Positions 10,601 through 22,737 of a stretch of DNA of 64,000 nucleotides are shown here, piece by piece. A program made the translations under genes and the position numbers. How positions within the stretch are numbered: the stretch's first letter is position 1; the number at the start of each line of letters is the position of its first letter. This DNA comes from Ricinus communis (taxonomy: Eukaryota > Streptophyta > Magnoliopsida > Malpighiales > Euphorbiaceae): contig NC_063256.1 in NCBI RefSeq assembly GCF_019578655.1, positions 14,880,001 to 14,944,000 of the forward strand, written 5' to 3'. The notes under the pieces are model-generated. The model did no database searches, was not told the DNA's origin, and saw nothing but the letters and a program-made list of their open reading frames with translations.

Positions 10601-11280
10601 AAAGCTTGAAGAATTGGATTTAAGTTCCAGGCTCATTAACCTAATTCAGTTTATTATGCTTGAATGAATTTGATTGGGCTTATAAAGACCAAAGAAGCTG
10701 AATTGGAGCATATGAAGACTTTGAGCTTAACTTGGCTTATGTTATGAGACCCAACTATATTGACTTATGTAAATTAGGGTTTTATGGCTTATTTGGGCGG
10801 CCACATATGTATTTTAATCTAACTAGGACTTTGTTTAAATTATCTCTTTTAGTTAGTAAGCTTATCTTTATCCTATATCAGATGTGATCCTTATTAGTTA
10901 AGATTTAGGGTTTTTTAAGGCCTATAAAGGTTAGTACAAATATTGATGTAAAAAAATTTAAAAGTTGAAGTTGAATGATAATTGATATTTTTTTTTTATC
11001 TTAAAGCTTGTTTGCTTTGTCTTTGTGTTCTTGTTTGAATGCAAATCTTACTTATCAAGGAGTTGATCTATCCTTGTGGCTTATTTGGAATTGGGGGTTT
11101 AAGGTACTTAGTTTTCCTTAGGTTCTAATTCTTGATAATGTTTCTAAGAAATTTGTCTTCTAACCTTTCTTAGGGGTTGAACCAAATTGGTTCTTGGAGT
11201 TTTCATGTTAATGTGTTGGGGGTGCTCAATTCAAAAAGGGTTTTCAAGCTTATTCGTAGAGATTCCATATAACTTTTGAT
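10601..11280 (+). mobile_element. Ty3/gypsy 3' end with probable LTR remnant
   Basis: This continues the gypsy polyprotein tail cut by the Copia element, ending in a stop near 10668. The following 600 bp are non-coding and LTR-like in character: TATAAAGG-type promoter words near 10920 and a T-rich region. I could not define LTR ends or a target duplication, so the assignment rests on position after the polyprotein tail. Confidence 0.4.
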
Positions 11281-11283
11281 GAT

Positions 11284-11382
11284 GGTTTTAATGGGTGTGG
11301 TGCTCATGGATTTGATATTGCCAAGGATACCTATGGAGACTATGCAAAGATGCTCCTGAGACTTGTGGGACATGAGGAGTGA
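11284..11382 (+). pseudogene. Annexin C-terminal exon remnant
   Basis: One frame reads GFDIAKDTYGDYAKMLLRL followed by VGHEE and a stop (TGA 11380-11382). Annexin genes end their fourth repeat with A-x-D-T-S-G-D-Y-x-x-x-L-L-x-L-x-G, so the match covers the last 25 or so residues at the right distance from a stop. Upstream the frame quickly becomes unrecognisable and no other annexin exon is seen nearby. It is most likely a dead fragment left by gene capture or deletion. Confidence 0.6.
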
Positions 11383-11389
11383 GTTGTTC

Positions 11390-14300
11390 TTCAGTTTGAT
11401 ATGTCATAAGGCAATATATTTATAAACATGCTCCTTGCCATTAATTTGATTTTTTTTCTTGTTATGGTGCTACCCATGCATGGACAAGTAATAAAATAAC
11501 TATTTCACTTCACTAATACATTGGATTAAATGAGATTATATTTTGCATTAATAATGTTTGATAATATATTTCTTACAAGAAATTGGCTAGACTTTTTAAA
11601 TAATGGCCAAATTTAAAGATGTATAGACACTACATGTACAAGCAGAAATCAAAGAACAATTTCAAATATTATTTATATATTATATGTATACCAAATATAT
11701 ATGAAATATATACTAAAATATGTAAAACATATACCATTTACTGTAACTTTTGCTTATGTTTTTCTAAAGATATAAACATAGGAAGTATATTATATTTAAG
11801 GTACGCATATTAAAATAAATTAAATATATATTTCATTATATTAAATGAACACTAGGATTATATCCTTTGCTATTGGAAAAAAATAAAAATAAAAATATAT
11901 TAAACAAATTGAGATTTTGATTAAAAGTTATCTAACATATTTTAAAATAAGTGTAATGTATATTATTTCCTAAGAGTTTACTTTTTTATTTTTACAAATA
12001 TACAATCTATATGAATTAACATAATTGTGGAGATTAAAGATATATTTAATCAATAACTTTTTTTTTCTCAAGTTCCGTGTTTCCAGTATTTTGTCTATTA
12101 ATAATATATAATACTTTTCTGAATTAATCTCTCTAAATTAATCATCTATGGTATCTAATAAACAAATTTAAAAAAGACCATGTCCTACAAGCATAACTTA
12201 TAATACTTTAGGCCTAACAGTCTAAAAAATTCAAACCTTTACATTACTTTATTAGTTTGGTTCATTCTTTTAAAATTATTAATTTAGCCATGCTTTGATC
12301 AATTGAGTGCAATTTTGGCCACATTGAGTTGCTGGTCAAAATTAAGCAATGTGGATGATAATGTAGATGCAATTTAAAAAATAAAAATTTAAAATTAAGT
12401 AACGTGCATAAATAATGACATTAAAACATGTCAATTTGAATTTTTATTTTCTAATTGGTGTCCATATCACTATTCGTGTTGCTAAATTTTAACAAACAAT
12501 TAAATTAGGCTAAAATTGGACTCAATTAGTAGTGGAGGTTGGTCCAAAAGAGCATATATCGCTGGTTGATGAAATTGCAAAGATGTTATCAAGCATTTAG
12601 GTCATTGTGTTAGATGATCTAATGGATCACCGTATTTGACTTGGGAAAAAATAATGGAAAATTATAGGTCATCAATATGGATAATGATTATGGTAGACAT
12701 TAATTTTTATTATTATCATTGTTGTTTTAATATTAAGAAAATATTTATTATTATTTTTCTGTCGGTTTATAATTCTACTTAGTAATGATTTTAATTTCTT
12801 AATAATTTAAATTCAATATGTTTATATATGTAGAAATATTTCACTATTAGTACAGAAAGTCCTGAAAAACTTTAAAAGCTGGAATAAGTGGGCAAATCTA
12901 CATCTGATTCAGCCCAACAGAAAAATAAAACTTTTGTAGAATATTATGAATCAACAATGGAAGCCAACTATAGAAGATAGAAATGCAAGCTCCACCAAAT
13001 GTACAACAAATATGAAACAGATAAATAACGCCTTGACAATATATAAAATGGGCAATCATATGTAAGTTGGAAGGCAATGTTGCATGTTTTTGCTCAAGAA
13101 AAAAGTTAAAGTAATTTTTATTTCCATTATTTAATAATTTTAATATTTTGTTTTAGTAGAAACTTTAAAATAATATTTTAGTTTTGATAAATAAACTTTC
13201 AGAAAGCAATTGATAGGAATTCGTAGAATCTGGCACATCAATAAATTAAAAGGACCCATTACCATACAATCATATATCATTGAAGATTAGTCTTTTTTCC
13301 TATCTAATTATATTTCATGTATTATATCCTAATATCTTCTTTTATCAACTTATAGGTTTATGAACAAACTTAAAGGATCAAGGGTGAATATTTTTGAAGA
13401 AATTCATGGTTTCTTGAACATGACACTAAATGATTTAGATTTATAATTCTAATAATGCAGTATTTTATTTTCCCAGGCATAAATATTTAATCGCCATTGG
13501 CAGGTATTGCACACCACCCAATTTCTTCGAAATTTTAGATTTTTTAAGTTTGTATCTTTTTCTCTAAAAAACTTAGATATTGACTTCTACTAAGTTTTTA
13601 TTTTTGATGAATGATTATTATTTCTTATTTGTTATTTTCATAAATCAATTTATTTCTAATGTTGTGAATTAATTTCAAATATTATATAGAGAAAAAAATA
13701 GTGAAAACAAATATATTAATAAAATATATTTCAAATTTCAATTTACTAGTACATACAAGTTGGTATGGCTTTAAAGAGATAAAATATTAATCACATTATA
13801 CAATCAATTAAAAAGGATAAGAAATTATTTAATGTCTCCATTACATAATAAATAAAGAGATAAAGTATTATTGCCTTTATAATATGTAAGTCAAGAAGAC
13901 AAATTAAACTTTGTCTCAATATTATATAAGTTACAAAGACGAATAATGCTTTTGGTCTCAATAGAATATTGTCCCTAAAAGTAATAATTTCATCTTAACG
14001 ACAATATAAGTTTTGTCTCTATAACTATGATAGAAAACTTTCTAACTAATGGCATTTTATATAACAAATGTATACTAAATATATATCAAGATATGTGAAA
14101 TACATGTAAAATATATGAAATAGATACTAGAAGATAATCTCATATATATCAGTTTCAGATACTGATTTATATACCAAATATATACTAAATAGATACAAAA
14201 TATTTGAAATAAATACTAAAAAATAATTTTAAATAGTTTTATACCTAATGTGTAATTAATATATACTAAACATACACTAAAATGTATAAAATTGATATAA

Positions 14301-16242
14301 AAAAATAGTTTTAAATACTACTTAGGTATACCAAATTAATATTGTTGAGTGGATCCCAAATATATATTAATCTCTTATAGAAAAGTGTATTAAAATCAAT
14401 TGAGTGTAGATGATAATTCTTGGTTAGCTGAAATAAACCAATGAAATAGCATTCATGATTGATAAATAATTCTTATACTAAATAACCTTTTTAGTAAATT
14501 TTCTATACTAAACAATCTTTTTCTCATTATATTATTAAAATTAATGTTTGAGTGAAAAAGAATTAAATTCCATCCTTTACGTTTTCTAATATAACAGGTG
14601 TTTATATTTTTAGTCCAATTTTTTAATAACCAATTTAAGAAAAAAATCAAAGACGTAAATAGTATACATATATTATATGAATATGTAACATATGTCAAAT
14701 TAAGTAAAGTAGATACTTTTTTCTAGGTATGCTACTTTTAAATTTTATAAAATTTTATTCCAAAGTATAGAACCAGTAATAATAAAATAATAGTTATATA
14801 CCGGGTACGTAAAAATAAAAACAAAAAAAATATTAGTGCACATAAAATGGATACAAGAATACAAAGTAGAAATTTTTAAAAAATAATTTTAGATATCGAT
14901 TATATATTAAATGTATACCAAATATATAAGAAACAAATACCAAAAGCTATAAAATATATATCATTTTCTGTATCTTTTGCATGTATAATTTCAAAGATAT
15001 AAATATAGTAAATATATTATATATAAAAATATATATTAAAATAAGTTAAATATATTCCGTTATATTTTAAGGAAAAAAATTGGTACTTTATCTTTTTCTA
15101 TTGGAGAAACATATATTTTAAAATTAGAATATATTACATAAGTTAAAATTTTGATAAAAGTTATCAAATATATACCTACTATAAACTTTATTGTATATTT
15201 ATAAAAAAAATTTAATGATTATTTTTAAATTTTTTATGTTTAATAAATTATATATTAGTTAAATACCGAATGTATACTAAATATATGCGAAACAAATACT
15301 GAAATCTATAACATATATACAATTTATTGTTACTTTTACTTATGTTTTTATAAGGATATAAACATAGTAAGTATATTATATGTAATAAATATAAATTAAA
15401 ACAAATTGAATCTATACCATTATATTGAAAGGACACTGATATTATTATCTATTATCCATTACTACTTTAAAAAATAAAATTTAAAATTAAAATATCTTAA
15501 ATAAATTAAAATTTTCGATTACAAGATACTAAACATATATCTAACATATACTTTTTACCGTACATTTATAAAATAGTATATGACTTTTTTAGTTCTTTTT
15601 AAAACACAGTTGATATATATATAAAATAAATTATAGTCATAAAAAATAAATTCAATTTGTAACTTAATATTTATAATTTATTATATCTTCAAAAGTAGAC
15701 TCTAGTTTTTGTTATAACATACACCATTTTTATATATTTTCACATAAAATATACTGTTTCTTGTGTTTTTGTAGAAGTTTTGTAGAAAACAAATATCATT
15801 TTTCTAGGTTTAGGATTAACGTCTAATTTTAAAATATAATCTTTGAAATTTAATTGAATATCATTTAAATTGTTATAAAACTCCTCCATTTATCAAGTTT
15901 CTCTCCATATTGACAAAATCATTTGAAAATCTACTGTAACAAAATTTTCTATTGTCTATAATCAATTTGTCTTTGAAAAATGGAGAAAAGCCTACATTAT
16001 TCCTACTTTTTGCATCTAATGATTGATTTTTATTTGAAAATTGATTCTAAAAATGATTCAAATTTGATGAAATCATGGTGTTTCATTATTCAGAAGAGAC
16101 TGATTGAAGATTTTAAGTATCAGTTTTAGTCAAAACTAGGACCTATGTAAGAGGTACGTAAAGATGATATTTTTGAAGGTAAAACAATATTCTTCCAATA
16201 ATTCTAAGAGCACCGTATAAAAGATATTTGAAAATTTTTTAT
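11390..16242. repeat. Very AT-rich region with a dispersed TATACC-type repeat
   Basis: No gene is supported over nearly 5 kb. Related AT-rich segments recur at about 11616-11870, 14080-14340, 14880-15120 and 15240-15470. They share the succession TATACCAAATATATA, GAAAYAAATACYRAAA, ATATAYCATTTWCTGTA and GATATAAAYATAGKAAGTATATTATAT. Spacing differs between copies, so this is a dispersed or decayed tandem family rather than a clean satellite. The stretch at about 13790-14040 has a different short pattern built on TTTGTCTC and AAGACRAA. Short open frames here are chance AT-rich frames. Confidence 0.6.
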
Positions 16243-16541
16243 TAAACTATCTGTAGTTTAACGTATTATCACTTAATGGGTATGTAGTTTGCTTTTTGTC
16301 GCTTTAGTATCTTGTGAATATAATCATTAGCAAATAGTGACCAAATTGCATAACACTATTAAAAGATTCTAACATGGCATACAATTGCAACTATTCTTCT
16401 AACTGCCACGTTAGCACTTGCTAATGGTGTAGTACAATTTGGCCGTTATTTGCTAACACTCATATTTATAGCGGTACTAAAGCGACAAAAAGTAAACCAC
16501 AAACCCTAAAGTGAAAATACGTTAAACCACAAGGTAGTTTA
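16243..16541. mobile_element. MITE with long terminal inverted repeats (299 bp)
   Basis: The ends at 16243-16310 and 16474-16541 are inverted copies of each other over roughly 65 bp: TAAACTAYCT, GTTTAACGTATT, CACTTWA and CTTTTTGTCGCTTTAGTA. Between them are about 160 bp without coding sequence. Long terminal inverted repeats and small size fit a non-autonomous Mutator-like MITE. I could not confirm a 9-bp target duplication. Confidence 0.8.
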
Positions 16542-17444
16542 TTGAATCTTTCCCAAGATATTTTTCATCTTTTATTGGTTATTTTTATAATTTTTTCTTA
16601 GGTTAATGTGATTAATTTGATGTCGAAACACTTTTGATGCGAAAAAAACTTTTGATTTTGGGTGTTTTATATTTTGGTTCAAATGGACTATTTGGTAATA
16701 TTAAAGCTATTTTTAGTTGATTATGATAAAAAGTTAATTGGTTTAGTCACTATTATACGCATGTAAAGAAAGATATTCATTTTTTAAGTAGTATTCTGAT
16801 GATTTTTCAATGAGGGCTATTAAAGTGATTTAAGAATTAAGAGCAAAGATGAAGATGTGGAGACAAATGAGTGGCGGACAATGGAGAGACATGCTTTCGA
16901 TATTAGAAGATTGAATGTTTTGGAGGATGAGATTAATACTTTGAAGTAGGAGGTATCCAATTTAAAAATCGACAGCCACAAATACGTGAGAATGATGTAT
17001 GTTTTCTTATTCTGATAAATGGTTTATGGGAAATCTGTTATATGTGCTGAAGAATATTGTTTGGGTGGAGTGACCATGATTAGATTGCAAATTATTGTAG
17101 TTGATTTAGTGGACTATAGTAGTAGTTTATTTTATATGTTGGAAATTTAATTGCCATTGTAATTATTAATTATTAGTAGAATGACAATTGCATACATGTA
17201 TTTAAATTGTTACTTTCATATATTTATTATCCACATCGGTAATATACACCATAATGAAAATGAGGGTGACACGGATATATAAGTGTCTAATATTTTGAGA
17301 TTAGATAATTGATCTATCATCAATTTGTAATTCTTTTATAATATTGATTAAAAAAAATTTAGAATCAATAATATTTCAATACTATAGATTGAACATGCTT
17401 AAAGAGTTCAACTTTTTCAAGTTTAACATCTTTATTTTTCATTA
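16542..17444. other. Non-coding, no recognisable gene
   Basis: A short stretch at about 16840-16980 reads on the + strand as a charged, possibly coiled-coil peptide (RRLNVLEDEINTLK, then a stop, then EVSNLKID). It could be a gene fragment, but I cannot name it. The rest is AT-rich. Confidence 0.35.
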
Positions 17445-17648
17445 CTAAACTTTTGCCTCCTTATCAATAATAATATCTTCATTATTGAATTTATTTAAAG
17501 GCAACAAATCCATTTTTTTCTTACCATCTTCAATCATCAAAGTAAAAGAATCTGCATTAGCTTCAATAGAAAAATTTACTTTATCTGCATCATCAATATT
17601 AGTTTGGAATGATAGTTTAAAATCGTCTTTATCTAAGATAGCTACCAA
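17445..17648 (-). CDS. Unrecognised 67-residue open frame
   Basis: An acidic, Asp/Lys-rich peptide (for example SFQTNIDDADKVNFSIEA) with no stop over 67 codons. Residues continue plausibly beyond both ends of the frame (VAILDKDDF upstream, DVKLEKVELFKHVQ after the stop), which hints at an old coding remnant. It lies next to the decayed Copia fragment, but nothing in it matches a Copia domain I know. Low confidence that it is a gene. Confidence 0.2.
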   Translation of the reverse strand: MVAILDKDDFKLSFQTNIDDADKVNFSIEANADSFTLMIEDGKKKMDLLPLNKFNNEDIIIDKEAKV

Positions 17649-17819
17649 TCAATCCCTTGAACTTTCATATTTATGCATAAATGCTTCAAAACTGATTCTT
17701 AAATATTTTTACTCTTTTGAGAATTCATCAATTAAAACTTAATGCAATTATTTATTTTACCTCTTAGGCTTAGATTAAAAGAATGAAAATTTAATTGTCA
17801 GTCTCCATAATGATTATTC

Positions 17820-19944
17820 TTTGATCTCACAACTTATTATAAGATAGATATGTAAACTTTGTATTGTTGTATATTGAATAAGTGTTTACATTGAAGGCAA
17901 TTTCATGCCTTATAATAGTAATATATTGTAATGCACCAACATACCTTTTGTAATCTTTGACTCGTAGAATAAGTGTACCATGGTGTTTGATTAAAGGCAA
18001 CTTTGTAGCAGTGGGAGTGAAACAACTCTTTGAATCTGCCATACCCATACGTTCAAGTAAGTCACAAATATATTGTTACTGAGAAACCATAATACCACCC
18101 GATTATTGAGTGACCTCAAGATTAAGAAAATAATGCAAACTTCCAAGGTCACGGATTGGAAGTTCCTGTTTTAACTTATTTATCACATTAAGCACAAGAT
18201 CAAACCAGTCACCACTAAATAATCCACATAAACCAAAATGAAAACAACATCCTTCCCCTTTAGGATGAATAACAAATGATCACTCTTAGAGGCAATAAAT
18301 GATAAGGCCAATAAGAATGTGTTGAGACTTTGAAACTTAGCCTTAGGGGCTTATTTCAAACTATATAAAGATTTCTTTAACTGAAAAATAAAGTCAAGCA
18401 TTGACTGATTAACAAAGCTAGGTGGTTGATTCATGAAAATTTTCTCTATAAGATTATCATGAAGAAACTCATTTCATACATCTAATTGTTTCATTGGCCA
18501 TCTCTTAATTATTGCAATAGCCAAGATACTTTTTATGGTTGTAGTTTTGATTTCTGAACTAAATGTCTCCTTATAATCATGTCCAGATTGCTGAGTCAAA
18601 CCCTAAGCCACCAAATGCGCCTTATACATTTCAATATTTCCATCCGAGTGCCTTTTGATTCGGTAAATTCATTTATAACTTATAACATTAGCATTAGAAG
18701 GTTTTGGAATTTAGATCCAAGTAGCATTAGTAAAAAGAGCATTAATTTCCTCAAACATTATATTATTTCACACTTGTGATTTATTTACTTGAGAAAAGGT
18801 GCAAGGTTTAGTTTGTAAGAAATTTGATTTGAAATAGAGGCATTAGCTAGATGAGCTTGGCATTTTTAAAGAGTGGAAGGTCTCAATTGCATAGGGTGAG
18901 TCCTATCATTGGTTGTTCTAGGCAGAGCATAGTTACTTAAGTCAACAATAATTTTAAACCTGGTGAAGATAGCAAAGAAAATAAAGAGGAAGAAGAAACT
19001 TATTTTATACTTGGTGAAACACTATTAGATATAGCAGGAGAAAATAAGAAAGGAACAAGTTGATTATTATGAGTAGAAGATTGAGATTCTGTAGGAGTAT
19101 GTGAAAGAGAAACTGAATGAAGAGATAAATAAGTAGAGTGATTACCTGAAGGTATAGGACCGAATGATGATGGAGTTGATACTGTTATCCGTGGATAAGT
19201 GATAGAATCCTTTTATAAGTTGGAACCAAAAGGTAGAGATTTAAAAGAAAACACAGTTTCATTAAAAGATATATAGCTACACAAATTCTATCTTTTACAA
19301 TATCTAATCACAAGTGTCCATAATAAGTAAAAAGAGTTACCATGATAAACAAATTATTGACTCCTATAAGAAAACTTATTTTTGTTGTAAGGTCTTCACC
19401 AAGGATAAAGCGCACATTAGTATATTTTTAAATCCTTATATTTTTGGTAATTTTTTTAAAGCAATTCAAATGGATTATAATTTTTAATAACTCGACTTGA
19501 CATATAATTTATTAATTGTACACTACTTTGGAGAGCATATGACTAAGATCTTAAAGGAATATTAGCATGTGTTAAAAGAGTAAGACCGTTGTTAACTATA
19601 TACCTTATTTTACATTATGAAATTCCATTTTACTCATGTGTGTATAGACAAGAAATGCGATGAACAATTCCTATTTGTTTAAAATAAGAGTTGAGTTTTT
19701 GATACTCACCTCCCCAATTAGAGTGAAATGATTTAATCCTATAGTTAAATTGGTGAGAGACTAAAGCTTCAAATTCTTTGAACATATTAAAGACTTGACT
19801 TTTATTTTTGAGAAAATAGATTAATTGTGAAAGGAGTAGAATCATTAACAAATAAACAAAAAAAGAGAATCCTAATTTAAATAAAATTGGTGCAGGATCC
19901 CAAACATTGTGAACAATCTCAAAAGGAAATTGACTGATGGCAAC
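17820..19944 (-). mobile_element. Decayed Ty1/Copia fragment (integrase to RT)
   Basis: Reading on the - strand, the integrase core comes first (19630-19944: PFEIVHNVWDPAPI, WGGEYQKLNSYF, GIVHRISC), then a long damaged RT region, and finally the RT/RNase H connection at 17827-18048 (SKSCFTPTATKLPL, YVGALQYIT, EIAFNVN). The RT region near 18190-18600 has ETFS and an altered catalytic block (YVDYL where YVDD is expected). Many stops and frame changes show it is old. Its upstream side ends exactly at 19944, where a Tat/Ogre-type LTR starts, so that element interrupted it. Confidence 0.8.
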
Positions 19945-20943
19945 TGTTATTTGCTATTTTATTTTATTTTTATTTTATTTCTTTTATAATTTAATCGATT
20001 TTTATCCTTTATGCATGTGAAAATCGGCTTTGAGAACGCGAGGAATGCATTGACAAGTCAAAAAGTTTGCTTGGAAACCCTAGAGCCAATCGACTCTATG
20101 CCTAATGCCTATTGGCTCTACAACATTTTGTCCTAAAAATTGGCTTTTTGTTGAATTTTAATGTATTTTGTGTATTGTAGTAGATTCTAAGGACTTTTTT
20201 TTTTACTGTTTTAGTTGTAGGCCGATTTGTAATAGTTATATTTATTTCCTGCATCCTATTTTGGTTGTTTTTTGCTTATTGTATGATTAAATACGTGTTG
20301 TGTGATTGATTAATTAAAATGAGCCATATAGACTTAGGGCTAAAATTGGACCTAACATAAATATTGTAATCCAATAGGCTAATCCATATTAATTAGGCTT
20401 AAACTCTTAAATTAAAATAAATTTAGTAGGCCTTGGCATGTCTTAATTAGGATTAGGCTTTATTAGAATTAGGTTCATAGAGAACGAACCTTGTCATAAT
20501 AAATAGTCCATTAGGTCTAAAGGTTGAAAATCAAAAGCATAATGTGTAATTGGGTTAAACTATGTAGGCTATATACATAATTAATTAGTAAATTAGACTA
20601 ACAACTCTAATATGGCTGGGCTTGAATAAAATAGGTAGACTTAGGTAAATTATGTTATTATTTGTTATGCATGTGTATGAACTGTTTGTGTTTATAGGGA
20701 ATAATTTGTTAAACAATAAAATTAAAGACTAATATACACAAATAAGGAGGTTGGCTTCTAGATCAATCTTGAGATTTTATGGCGTAAGCTTCCTGATAGA
20801 ATCTGAGAAACGCCACTCATTAGTAAAAGTGTCCCGGTGATTATCCGAGTGGCGACTAGTTAGCATGTTCTCGATTAGGTTGATAGCCTTACAATGTTGT
20901 AGTCGCTAAAGACACTTAGGTGCGCCCCCAAAACCGCTGCCCA
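19945..20943 (+). repeat. 5' LTR of a Tat/Ogre-type Ty3/gypsy element
   Basis: The segment starts TGTTATTTGC at the point where the Copia fragment is interrupted and ends just before a PBS. It is clearly related to 49209-50170 over most of its length, for example TTATCCGAGTGGC and AAACGCCACTCATTAG. The 5' flank is GCAAC (19940-19944). The exact 3' border is inferred from the PBS and could be off by a few bases. Confidence 0.7.
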
Positions 20944-20946
20944 AAG

Positions 20947-20964
20947 TGGCGATCCCAATGGGGA
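20947..20964 (+). promoter_or_regulatory. Primer-binding site of the Tat/Ogre-type element
   Basis: TGGCGATCCCAATGGGGA resembles the PBS type of Tat/Ogre elements (TGGCGACTCC..TGGGGA, usually assigned to tRNA-Arg). It sits directly behind the LTR and ahead of gag. Confidence 0.6.
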
Positions 20965-21720
20965 TAAGAGAAGCTGATTCCAGTGTATGTTTGTCTTTAA
21001 TTTTATTATTTAACATATTATTCTTGTATAACTACACTATTATCACACATTGTGCACTTTGTCCCTATAGCCTTGATGGTGTCAGTTAGCGGTTCTTTAG
21101 TTCCACTTGAACCTTAGGATTGCGATACTACCTAACCACCACTCACAAGTAATGAGTGAATTTCCTTTGTTGCTTGGACCCTTGAGTGGGGAGATGAGCC
21201 AATGAAGAACACTTTTTATGTGTGGGAGCCTTTTATTCTTACCCAAGATGCAGCTCACGGTAATGACAGAAGTAATCTCCCTTAGGAACCCTATTGCTTG
21301 CTATTTGAGATGTTTATCTTTATAAGTACTTTAGCACATATATTGAAAAGCTTTGACCTAAAATCATGTGAAATCAGGCCTTAGGCCCAAAAATATATAG
21401 GCTTTATATTTATACTAAAAAACATTGCCTTGTTTGCTTTAATCTACTTTGAAAGCTTATAACATGTATGCCGGGCCTTCTATCCCCTGTTGATAAAAAG
21501 CCCAGGCCCAAAATCCTAGGAGAGAAAGACTCATCATGAACCGTGTATGGGAGTAATAAGGTTGGAATAATGATTATATAAAACTTTATAAATTCTTTGT
21601 GTTTTCTAACCTTTTTGCATCTCACGTGCATCATGCATACCATGCATCTCATGCATCACTCTAACTCTCTGTTTTCAAGCCATTTTAAATTATCATCCTT
21701 AGTTTTGGATAAGACAAGAA
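20965..21720 (+). other. Leader between PBS and gag
   Basis: Untranslated leader of the Tat/Ogre-type element. Long leaders are usual in this group. No independent gene is visible. Confidence 0.5.
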
Positions 21721-22737
21721 TGGATATCAAGAGGGCTCATTTCACCAGCAATCAAGACAAGAGCCCAAGAAGTAGTACTTTAGAAATTAAAATAAAGATG
21801 GCCCATGCGCAAGACATTGATGCTATCAAGACTGCAATTATGGCTGACCTAAGGATTATGATCCGAAAGGAACTCCAACAAGCTTTGGCTGAGATTTTTA
21901 GAAAATAGACTACTGCTGCTACTCATGATGTGGAAGCACGTAGTGAGAAACTCTGGAACTTAGACGATTACATGTTAGAACAAGTTAAGAAATAGTCTGC
22001 TCTTACTGCAAAAGCTGTTACGGAATCTGAGATTTTGCAGAATTTGACTTAAAGGCTTGACAAAATACAAGATATGTTGAAAGGTCAAGGTTTAGTTTCA
22101 ACCTTTGATGTTGATGAATTGATACTGATTGGAGAAGATAAGTTGCCTCCCAAATTTCATATGCCTAAAATGCAGAAGTTCAATGGAACTGGAGATCTAA
22201 AGGTGCACTTGAAGCAATATGCTACTATTATGAGTACTACTCATTTGGATAAGACCCAAATCATCAAGCTTTTTGTAGTCTTATTAGAAGGGCTAGCTAT
22301 GAACTGGTACTATAGGTTGGAAATGCCTATCAAGTCTGATTGGAAAAGGCTTTTTGATGCTTTTGTGAAGCAATATGACTGCAATGCTCACCTAGAAGTC
22401 TGTAAGGGATTTGGAATCGACAAAGCAAAAGCCTAATAAGTCATTTTCTGACTTTTTGACTAGATGGATGAATAAAGTAGTTCTAATGAAGAACAAGCCT
22501 TCTAAAAAGGATCAAGTTCGGATGATAGTTCGAAATGTCTTCCCATCTTGGATGGAAAAGCTGCAGATGATGAATTCCAAGACCTTCACAGGCTTGTACA
22601 ATAATGGCTTACAAGTAGAAGAGATTAAAAATGCTAAAGCTGGTTCGAGCATGGAAAACTTTGAAGCTATAAAGATTGAAAAGCTACCATATGAAGATGA
22701 TAAAGCTTCACAAGATTCAGCTCTTGATTTATTTTAA
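21721..22737 (+). pseudogene. Tat/Ogre-type gag with frameshift and stops
   Basis: The capsid-forming gag starts at ATG 21721. The retrotransposon gag domain is seen as LPPKFHMPKMQKFNGTGD, GLAMNWYYRLEMP and FDAFVKQYDCN in frame 22074-22436. It then continues in another frame from about 22411 (TKQKPNKSFSDFLTRWMNK, SKKDQVRMIVRN). A frameshift therefore lies near 22411-22436, just before the conserved KQKP block. Upstream, in-frame stops break the N-terminal coiled-coil part (TAG after EIFRK at 21906-21908, then further stops before 22074). No protease, RT or integrase follows, so the element is truncated. Confidence 0.85.

Noticed and set aside
11600..15600. Possible organelle-derived insert because of extreme AT content and Tyr/Ile/Asn-rich frames
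   Set aside because: No mitochondrial or plastid gene can be read; the frames are chance products of AT-rich repeats.
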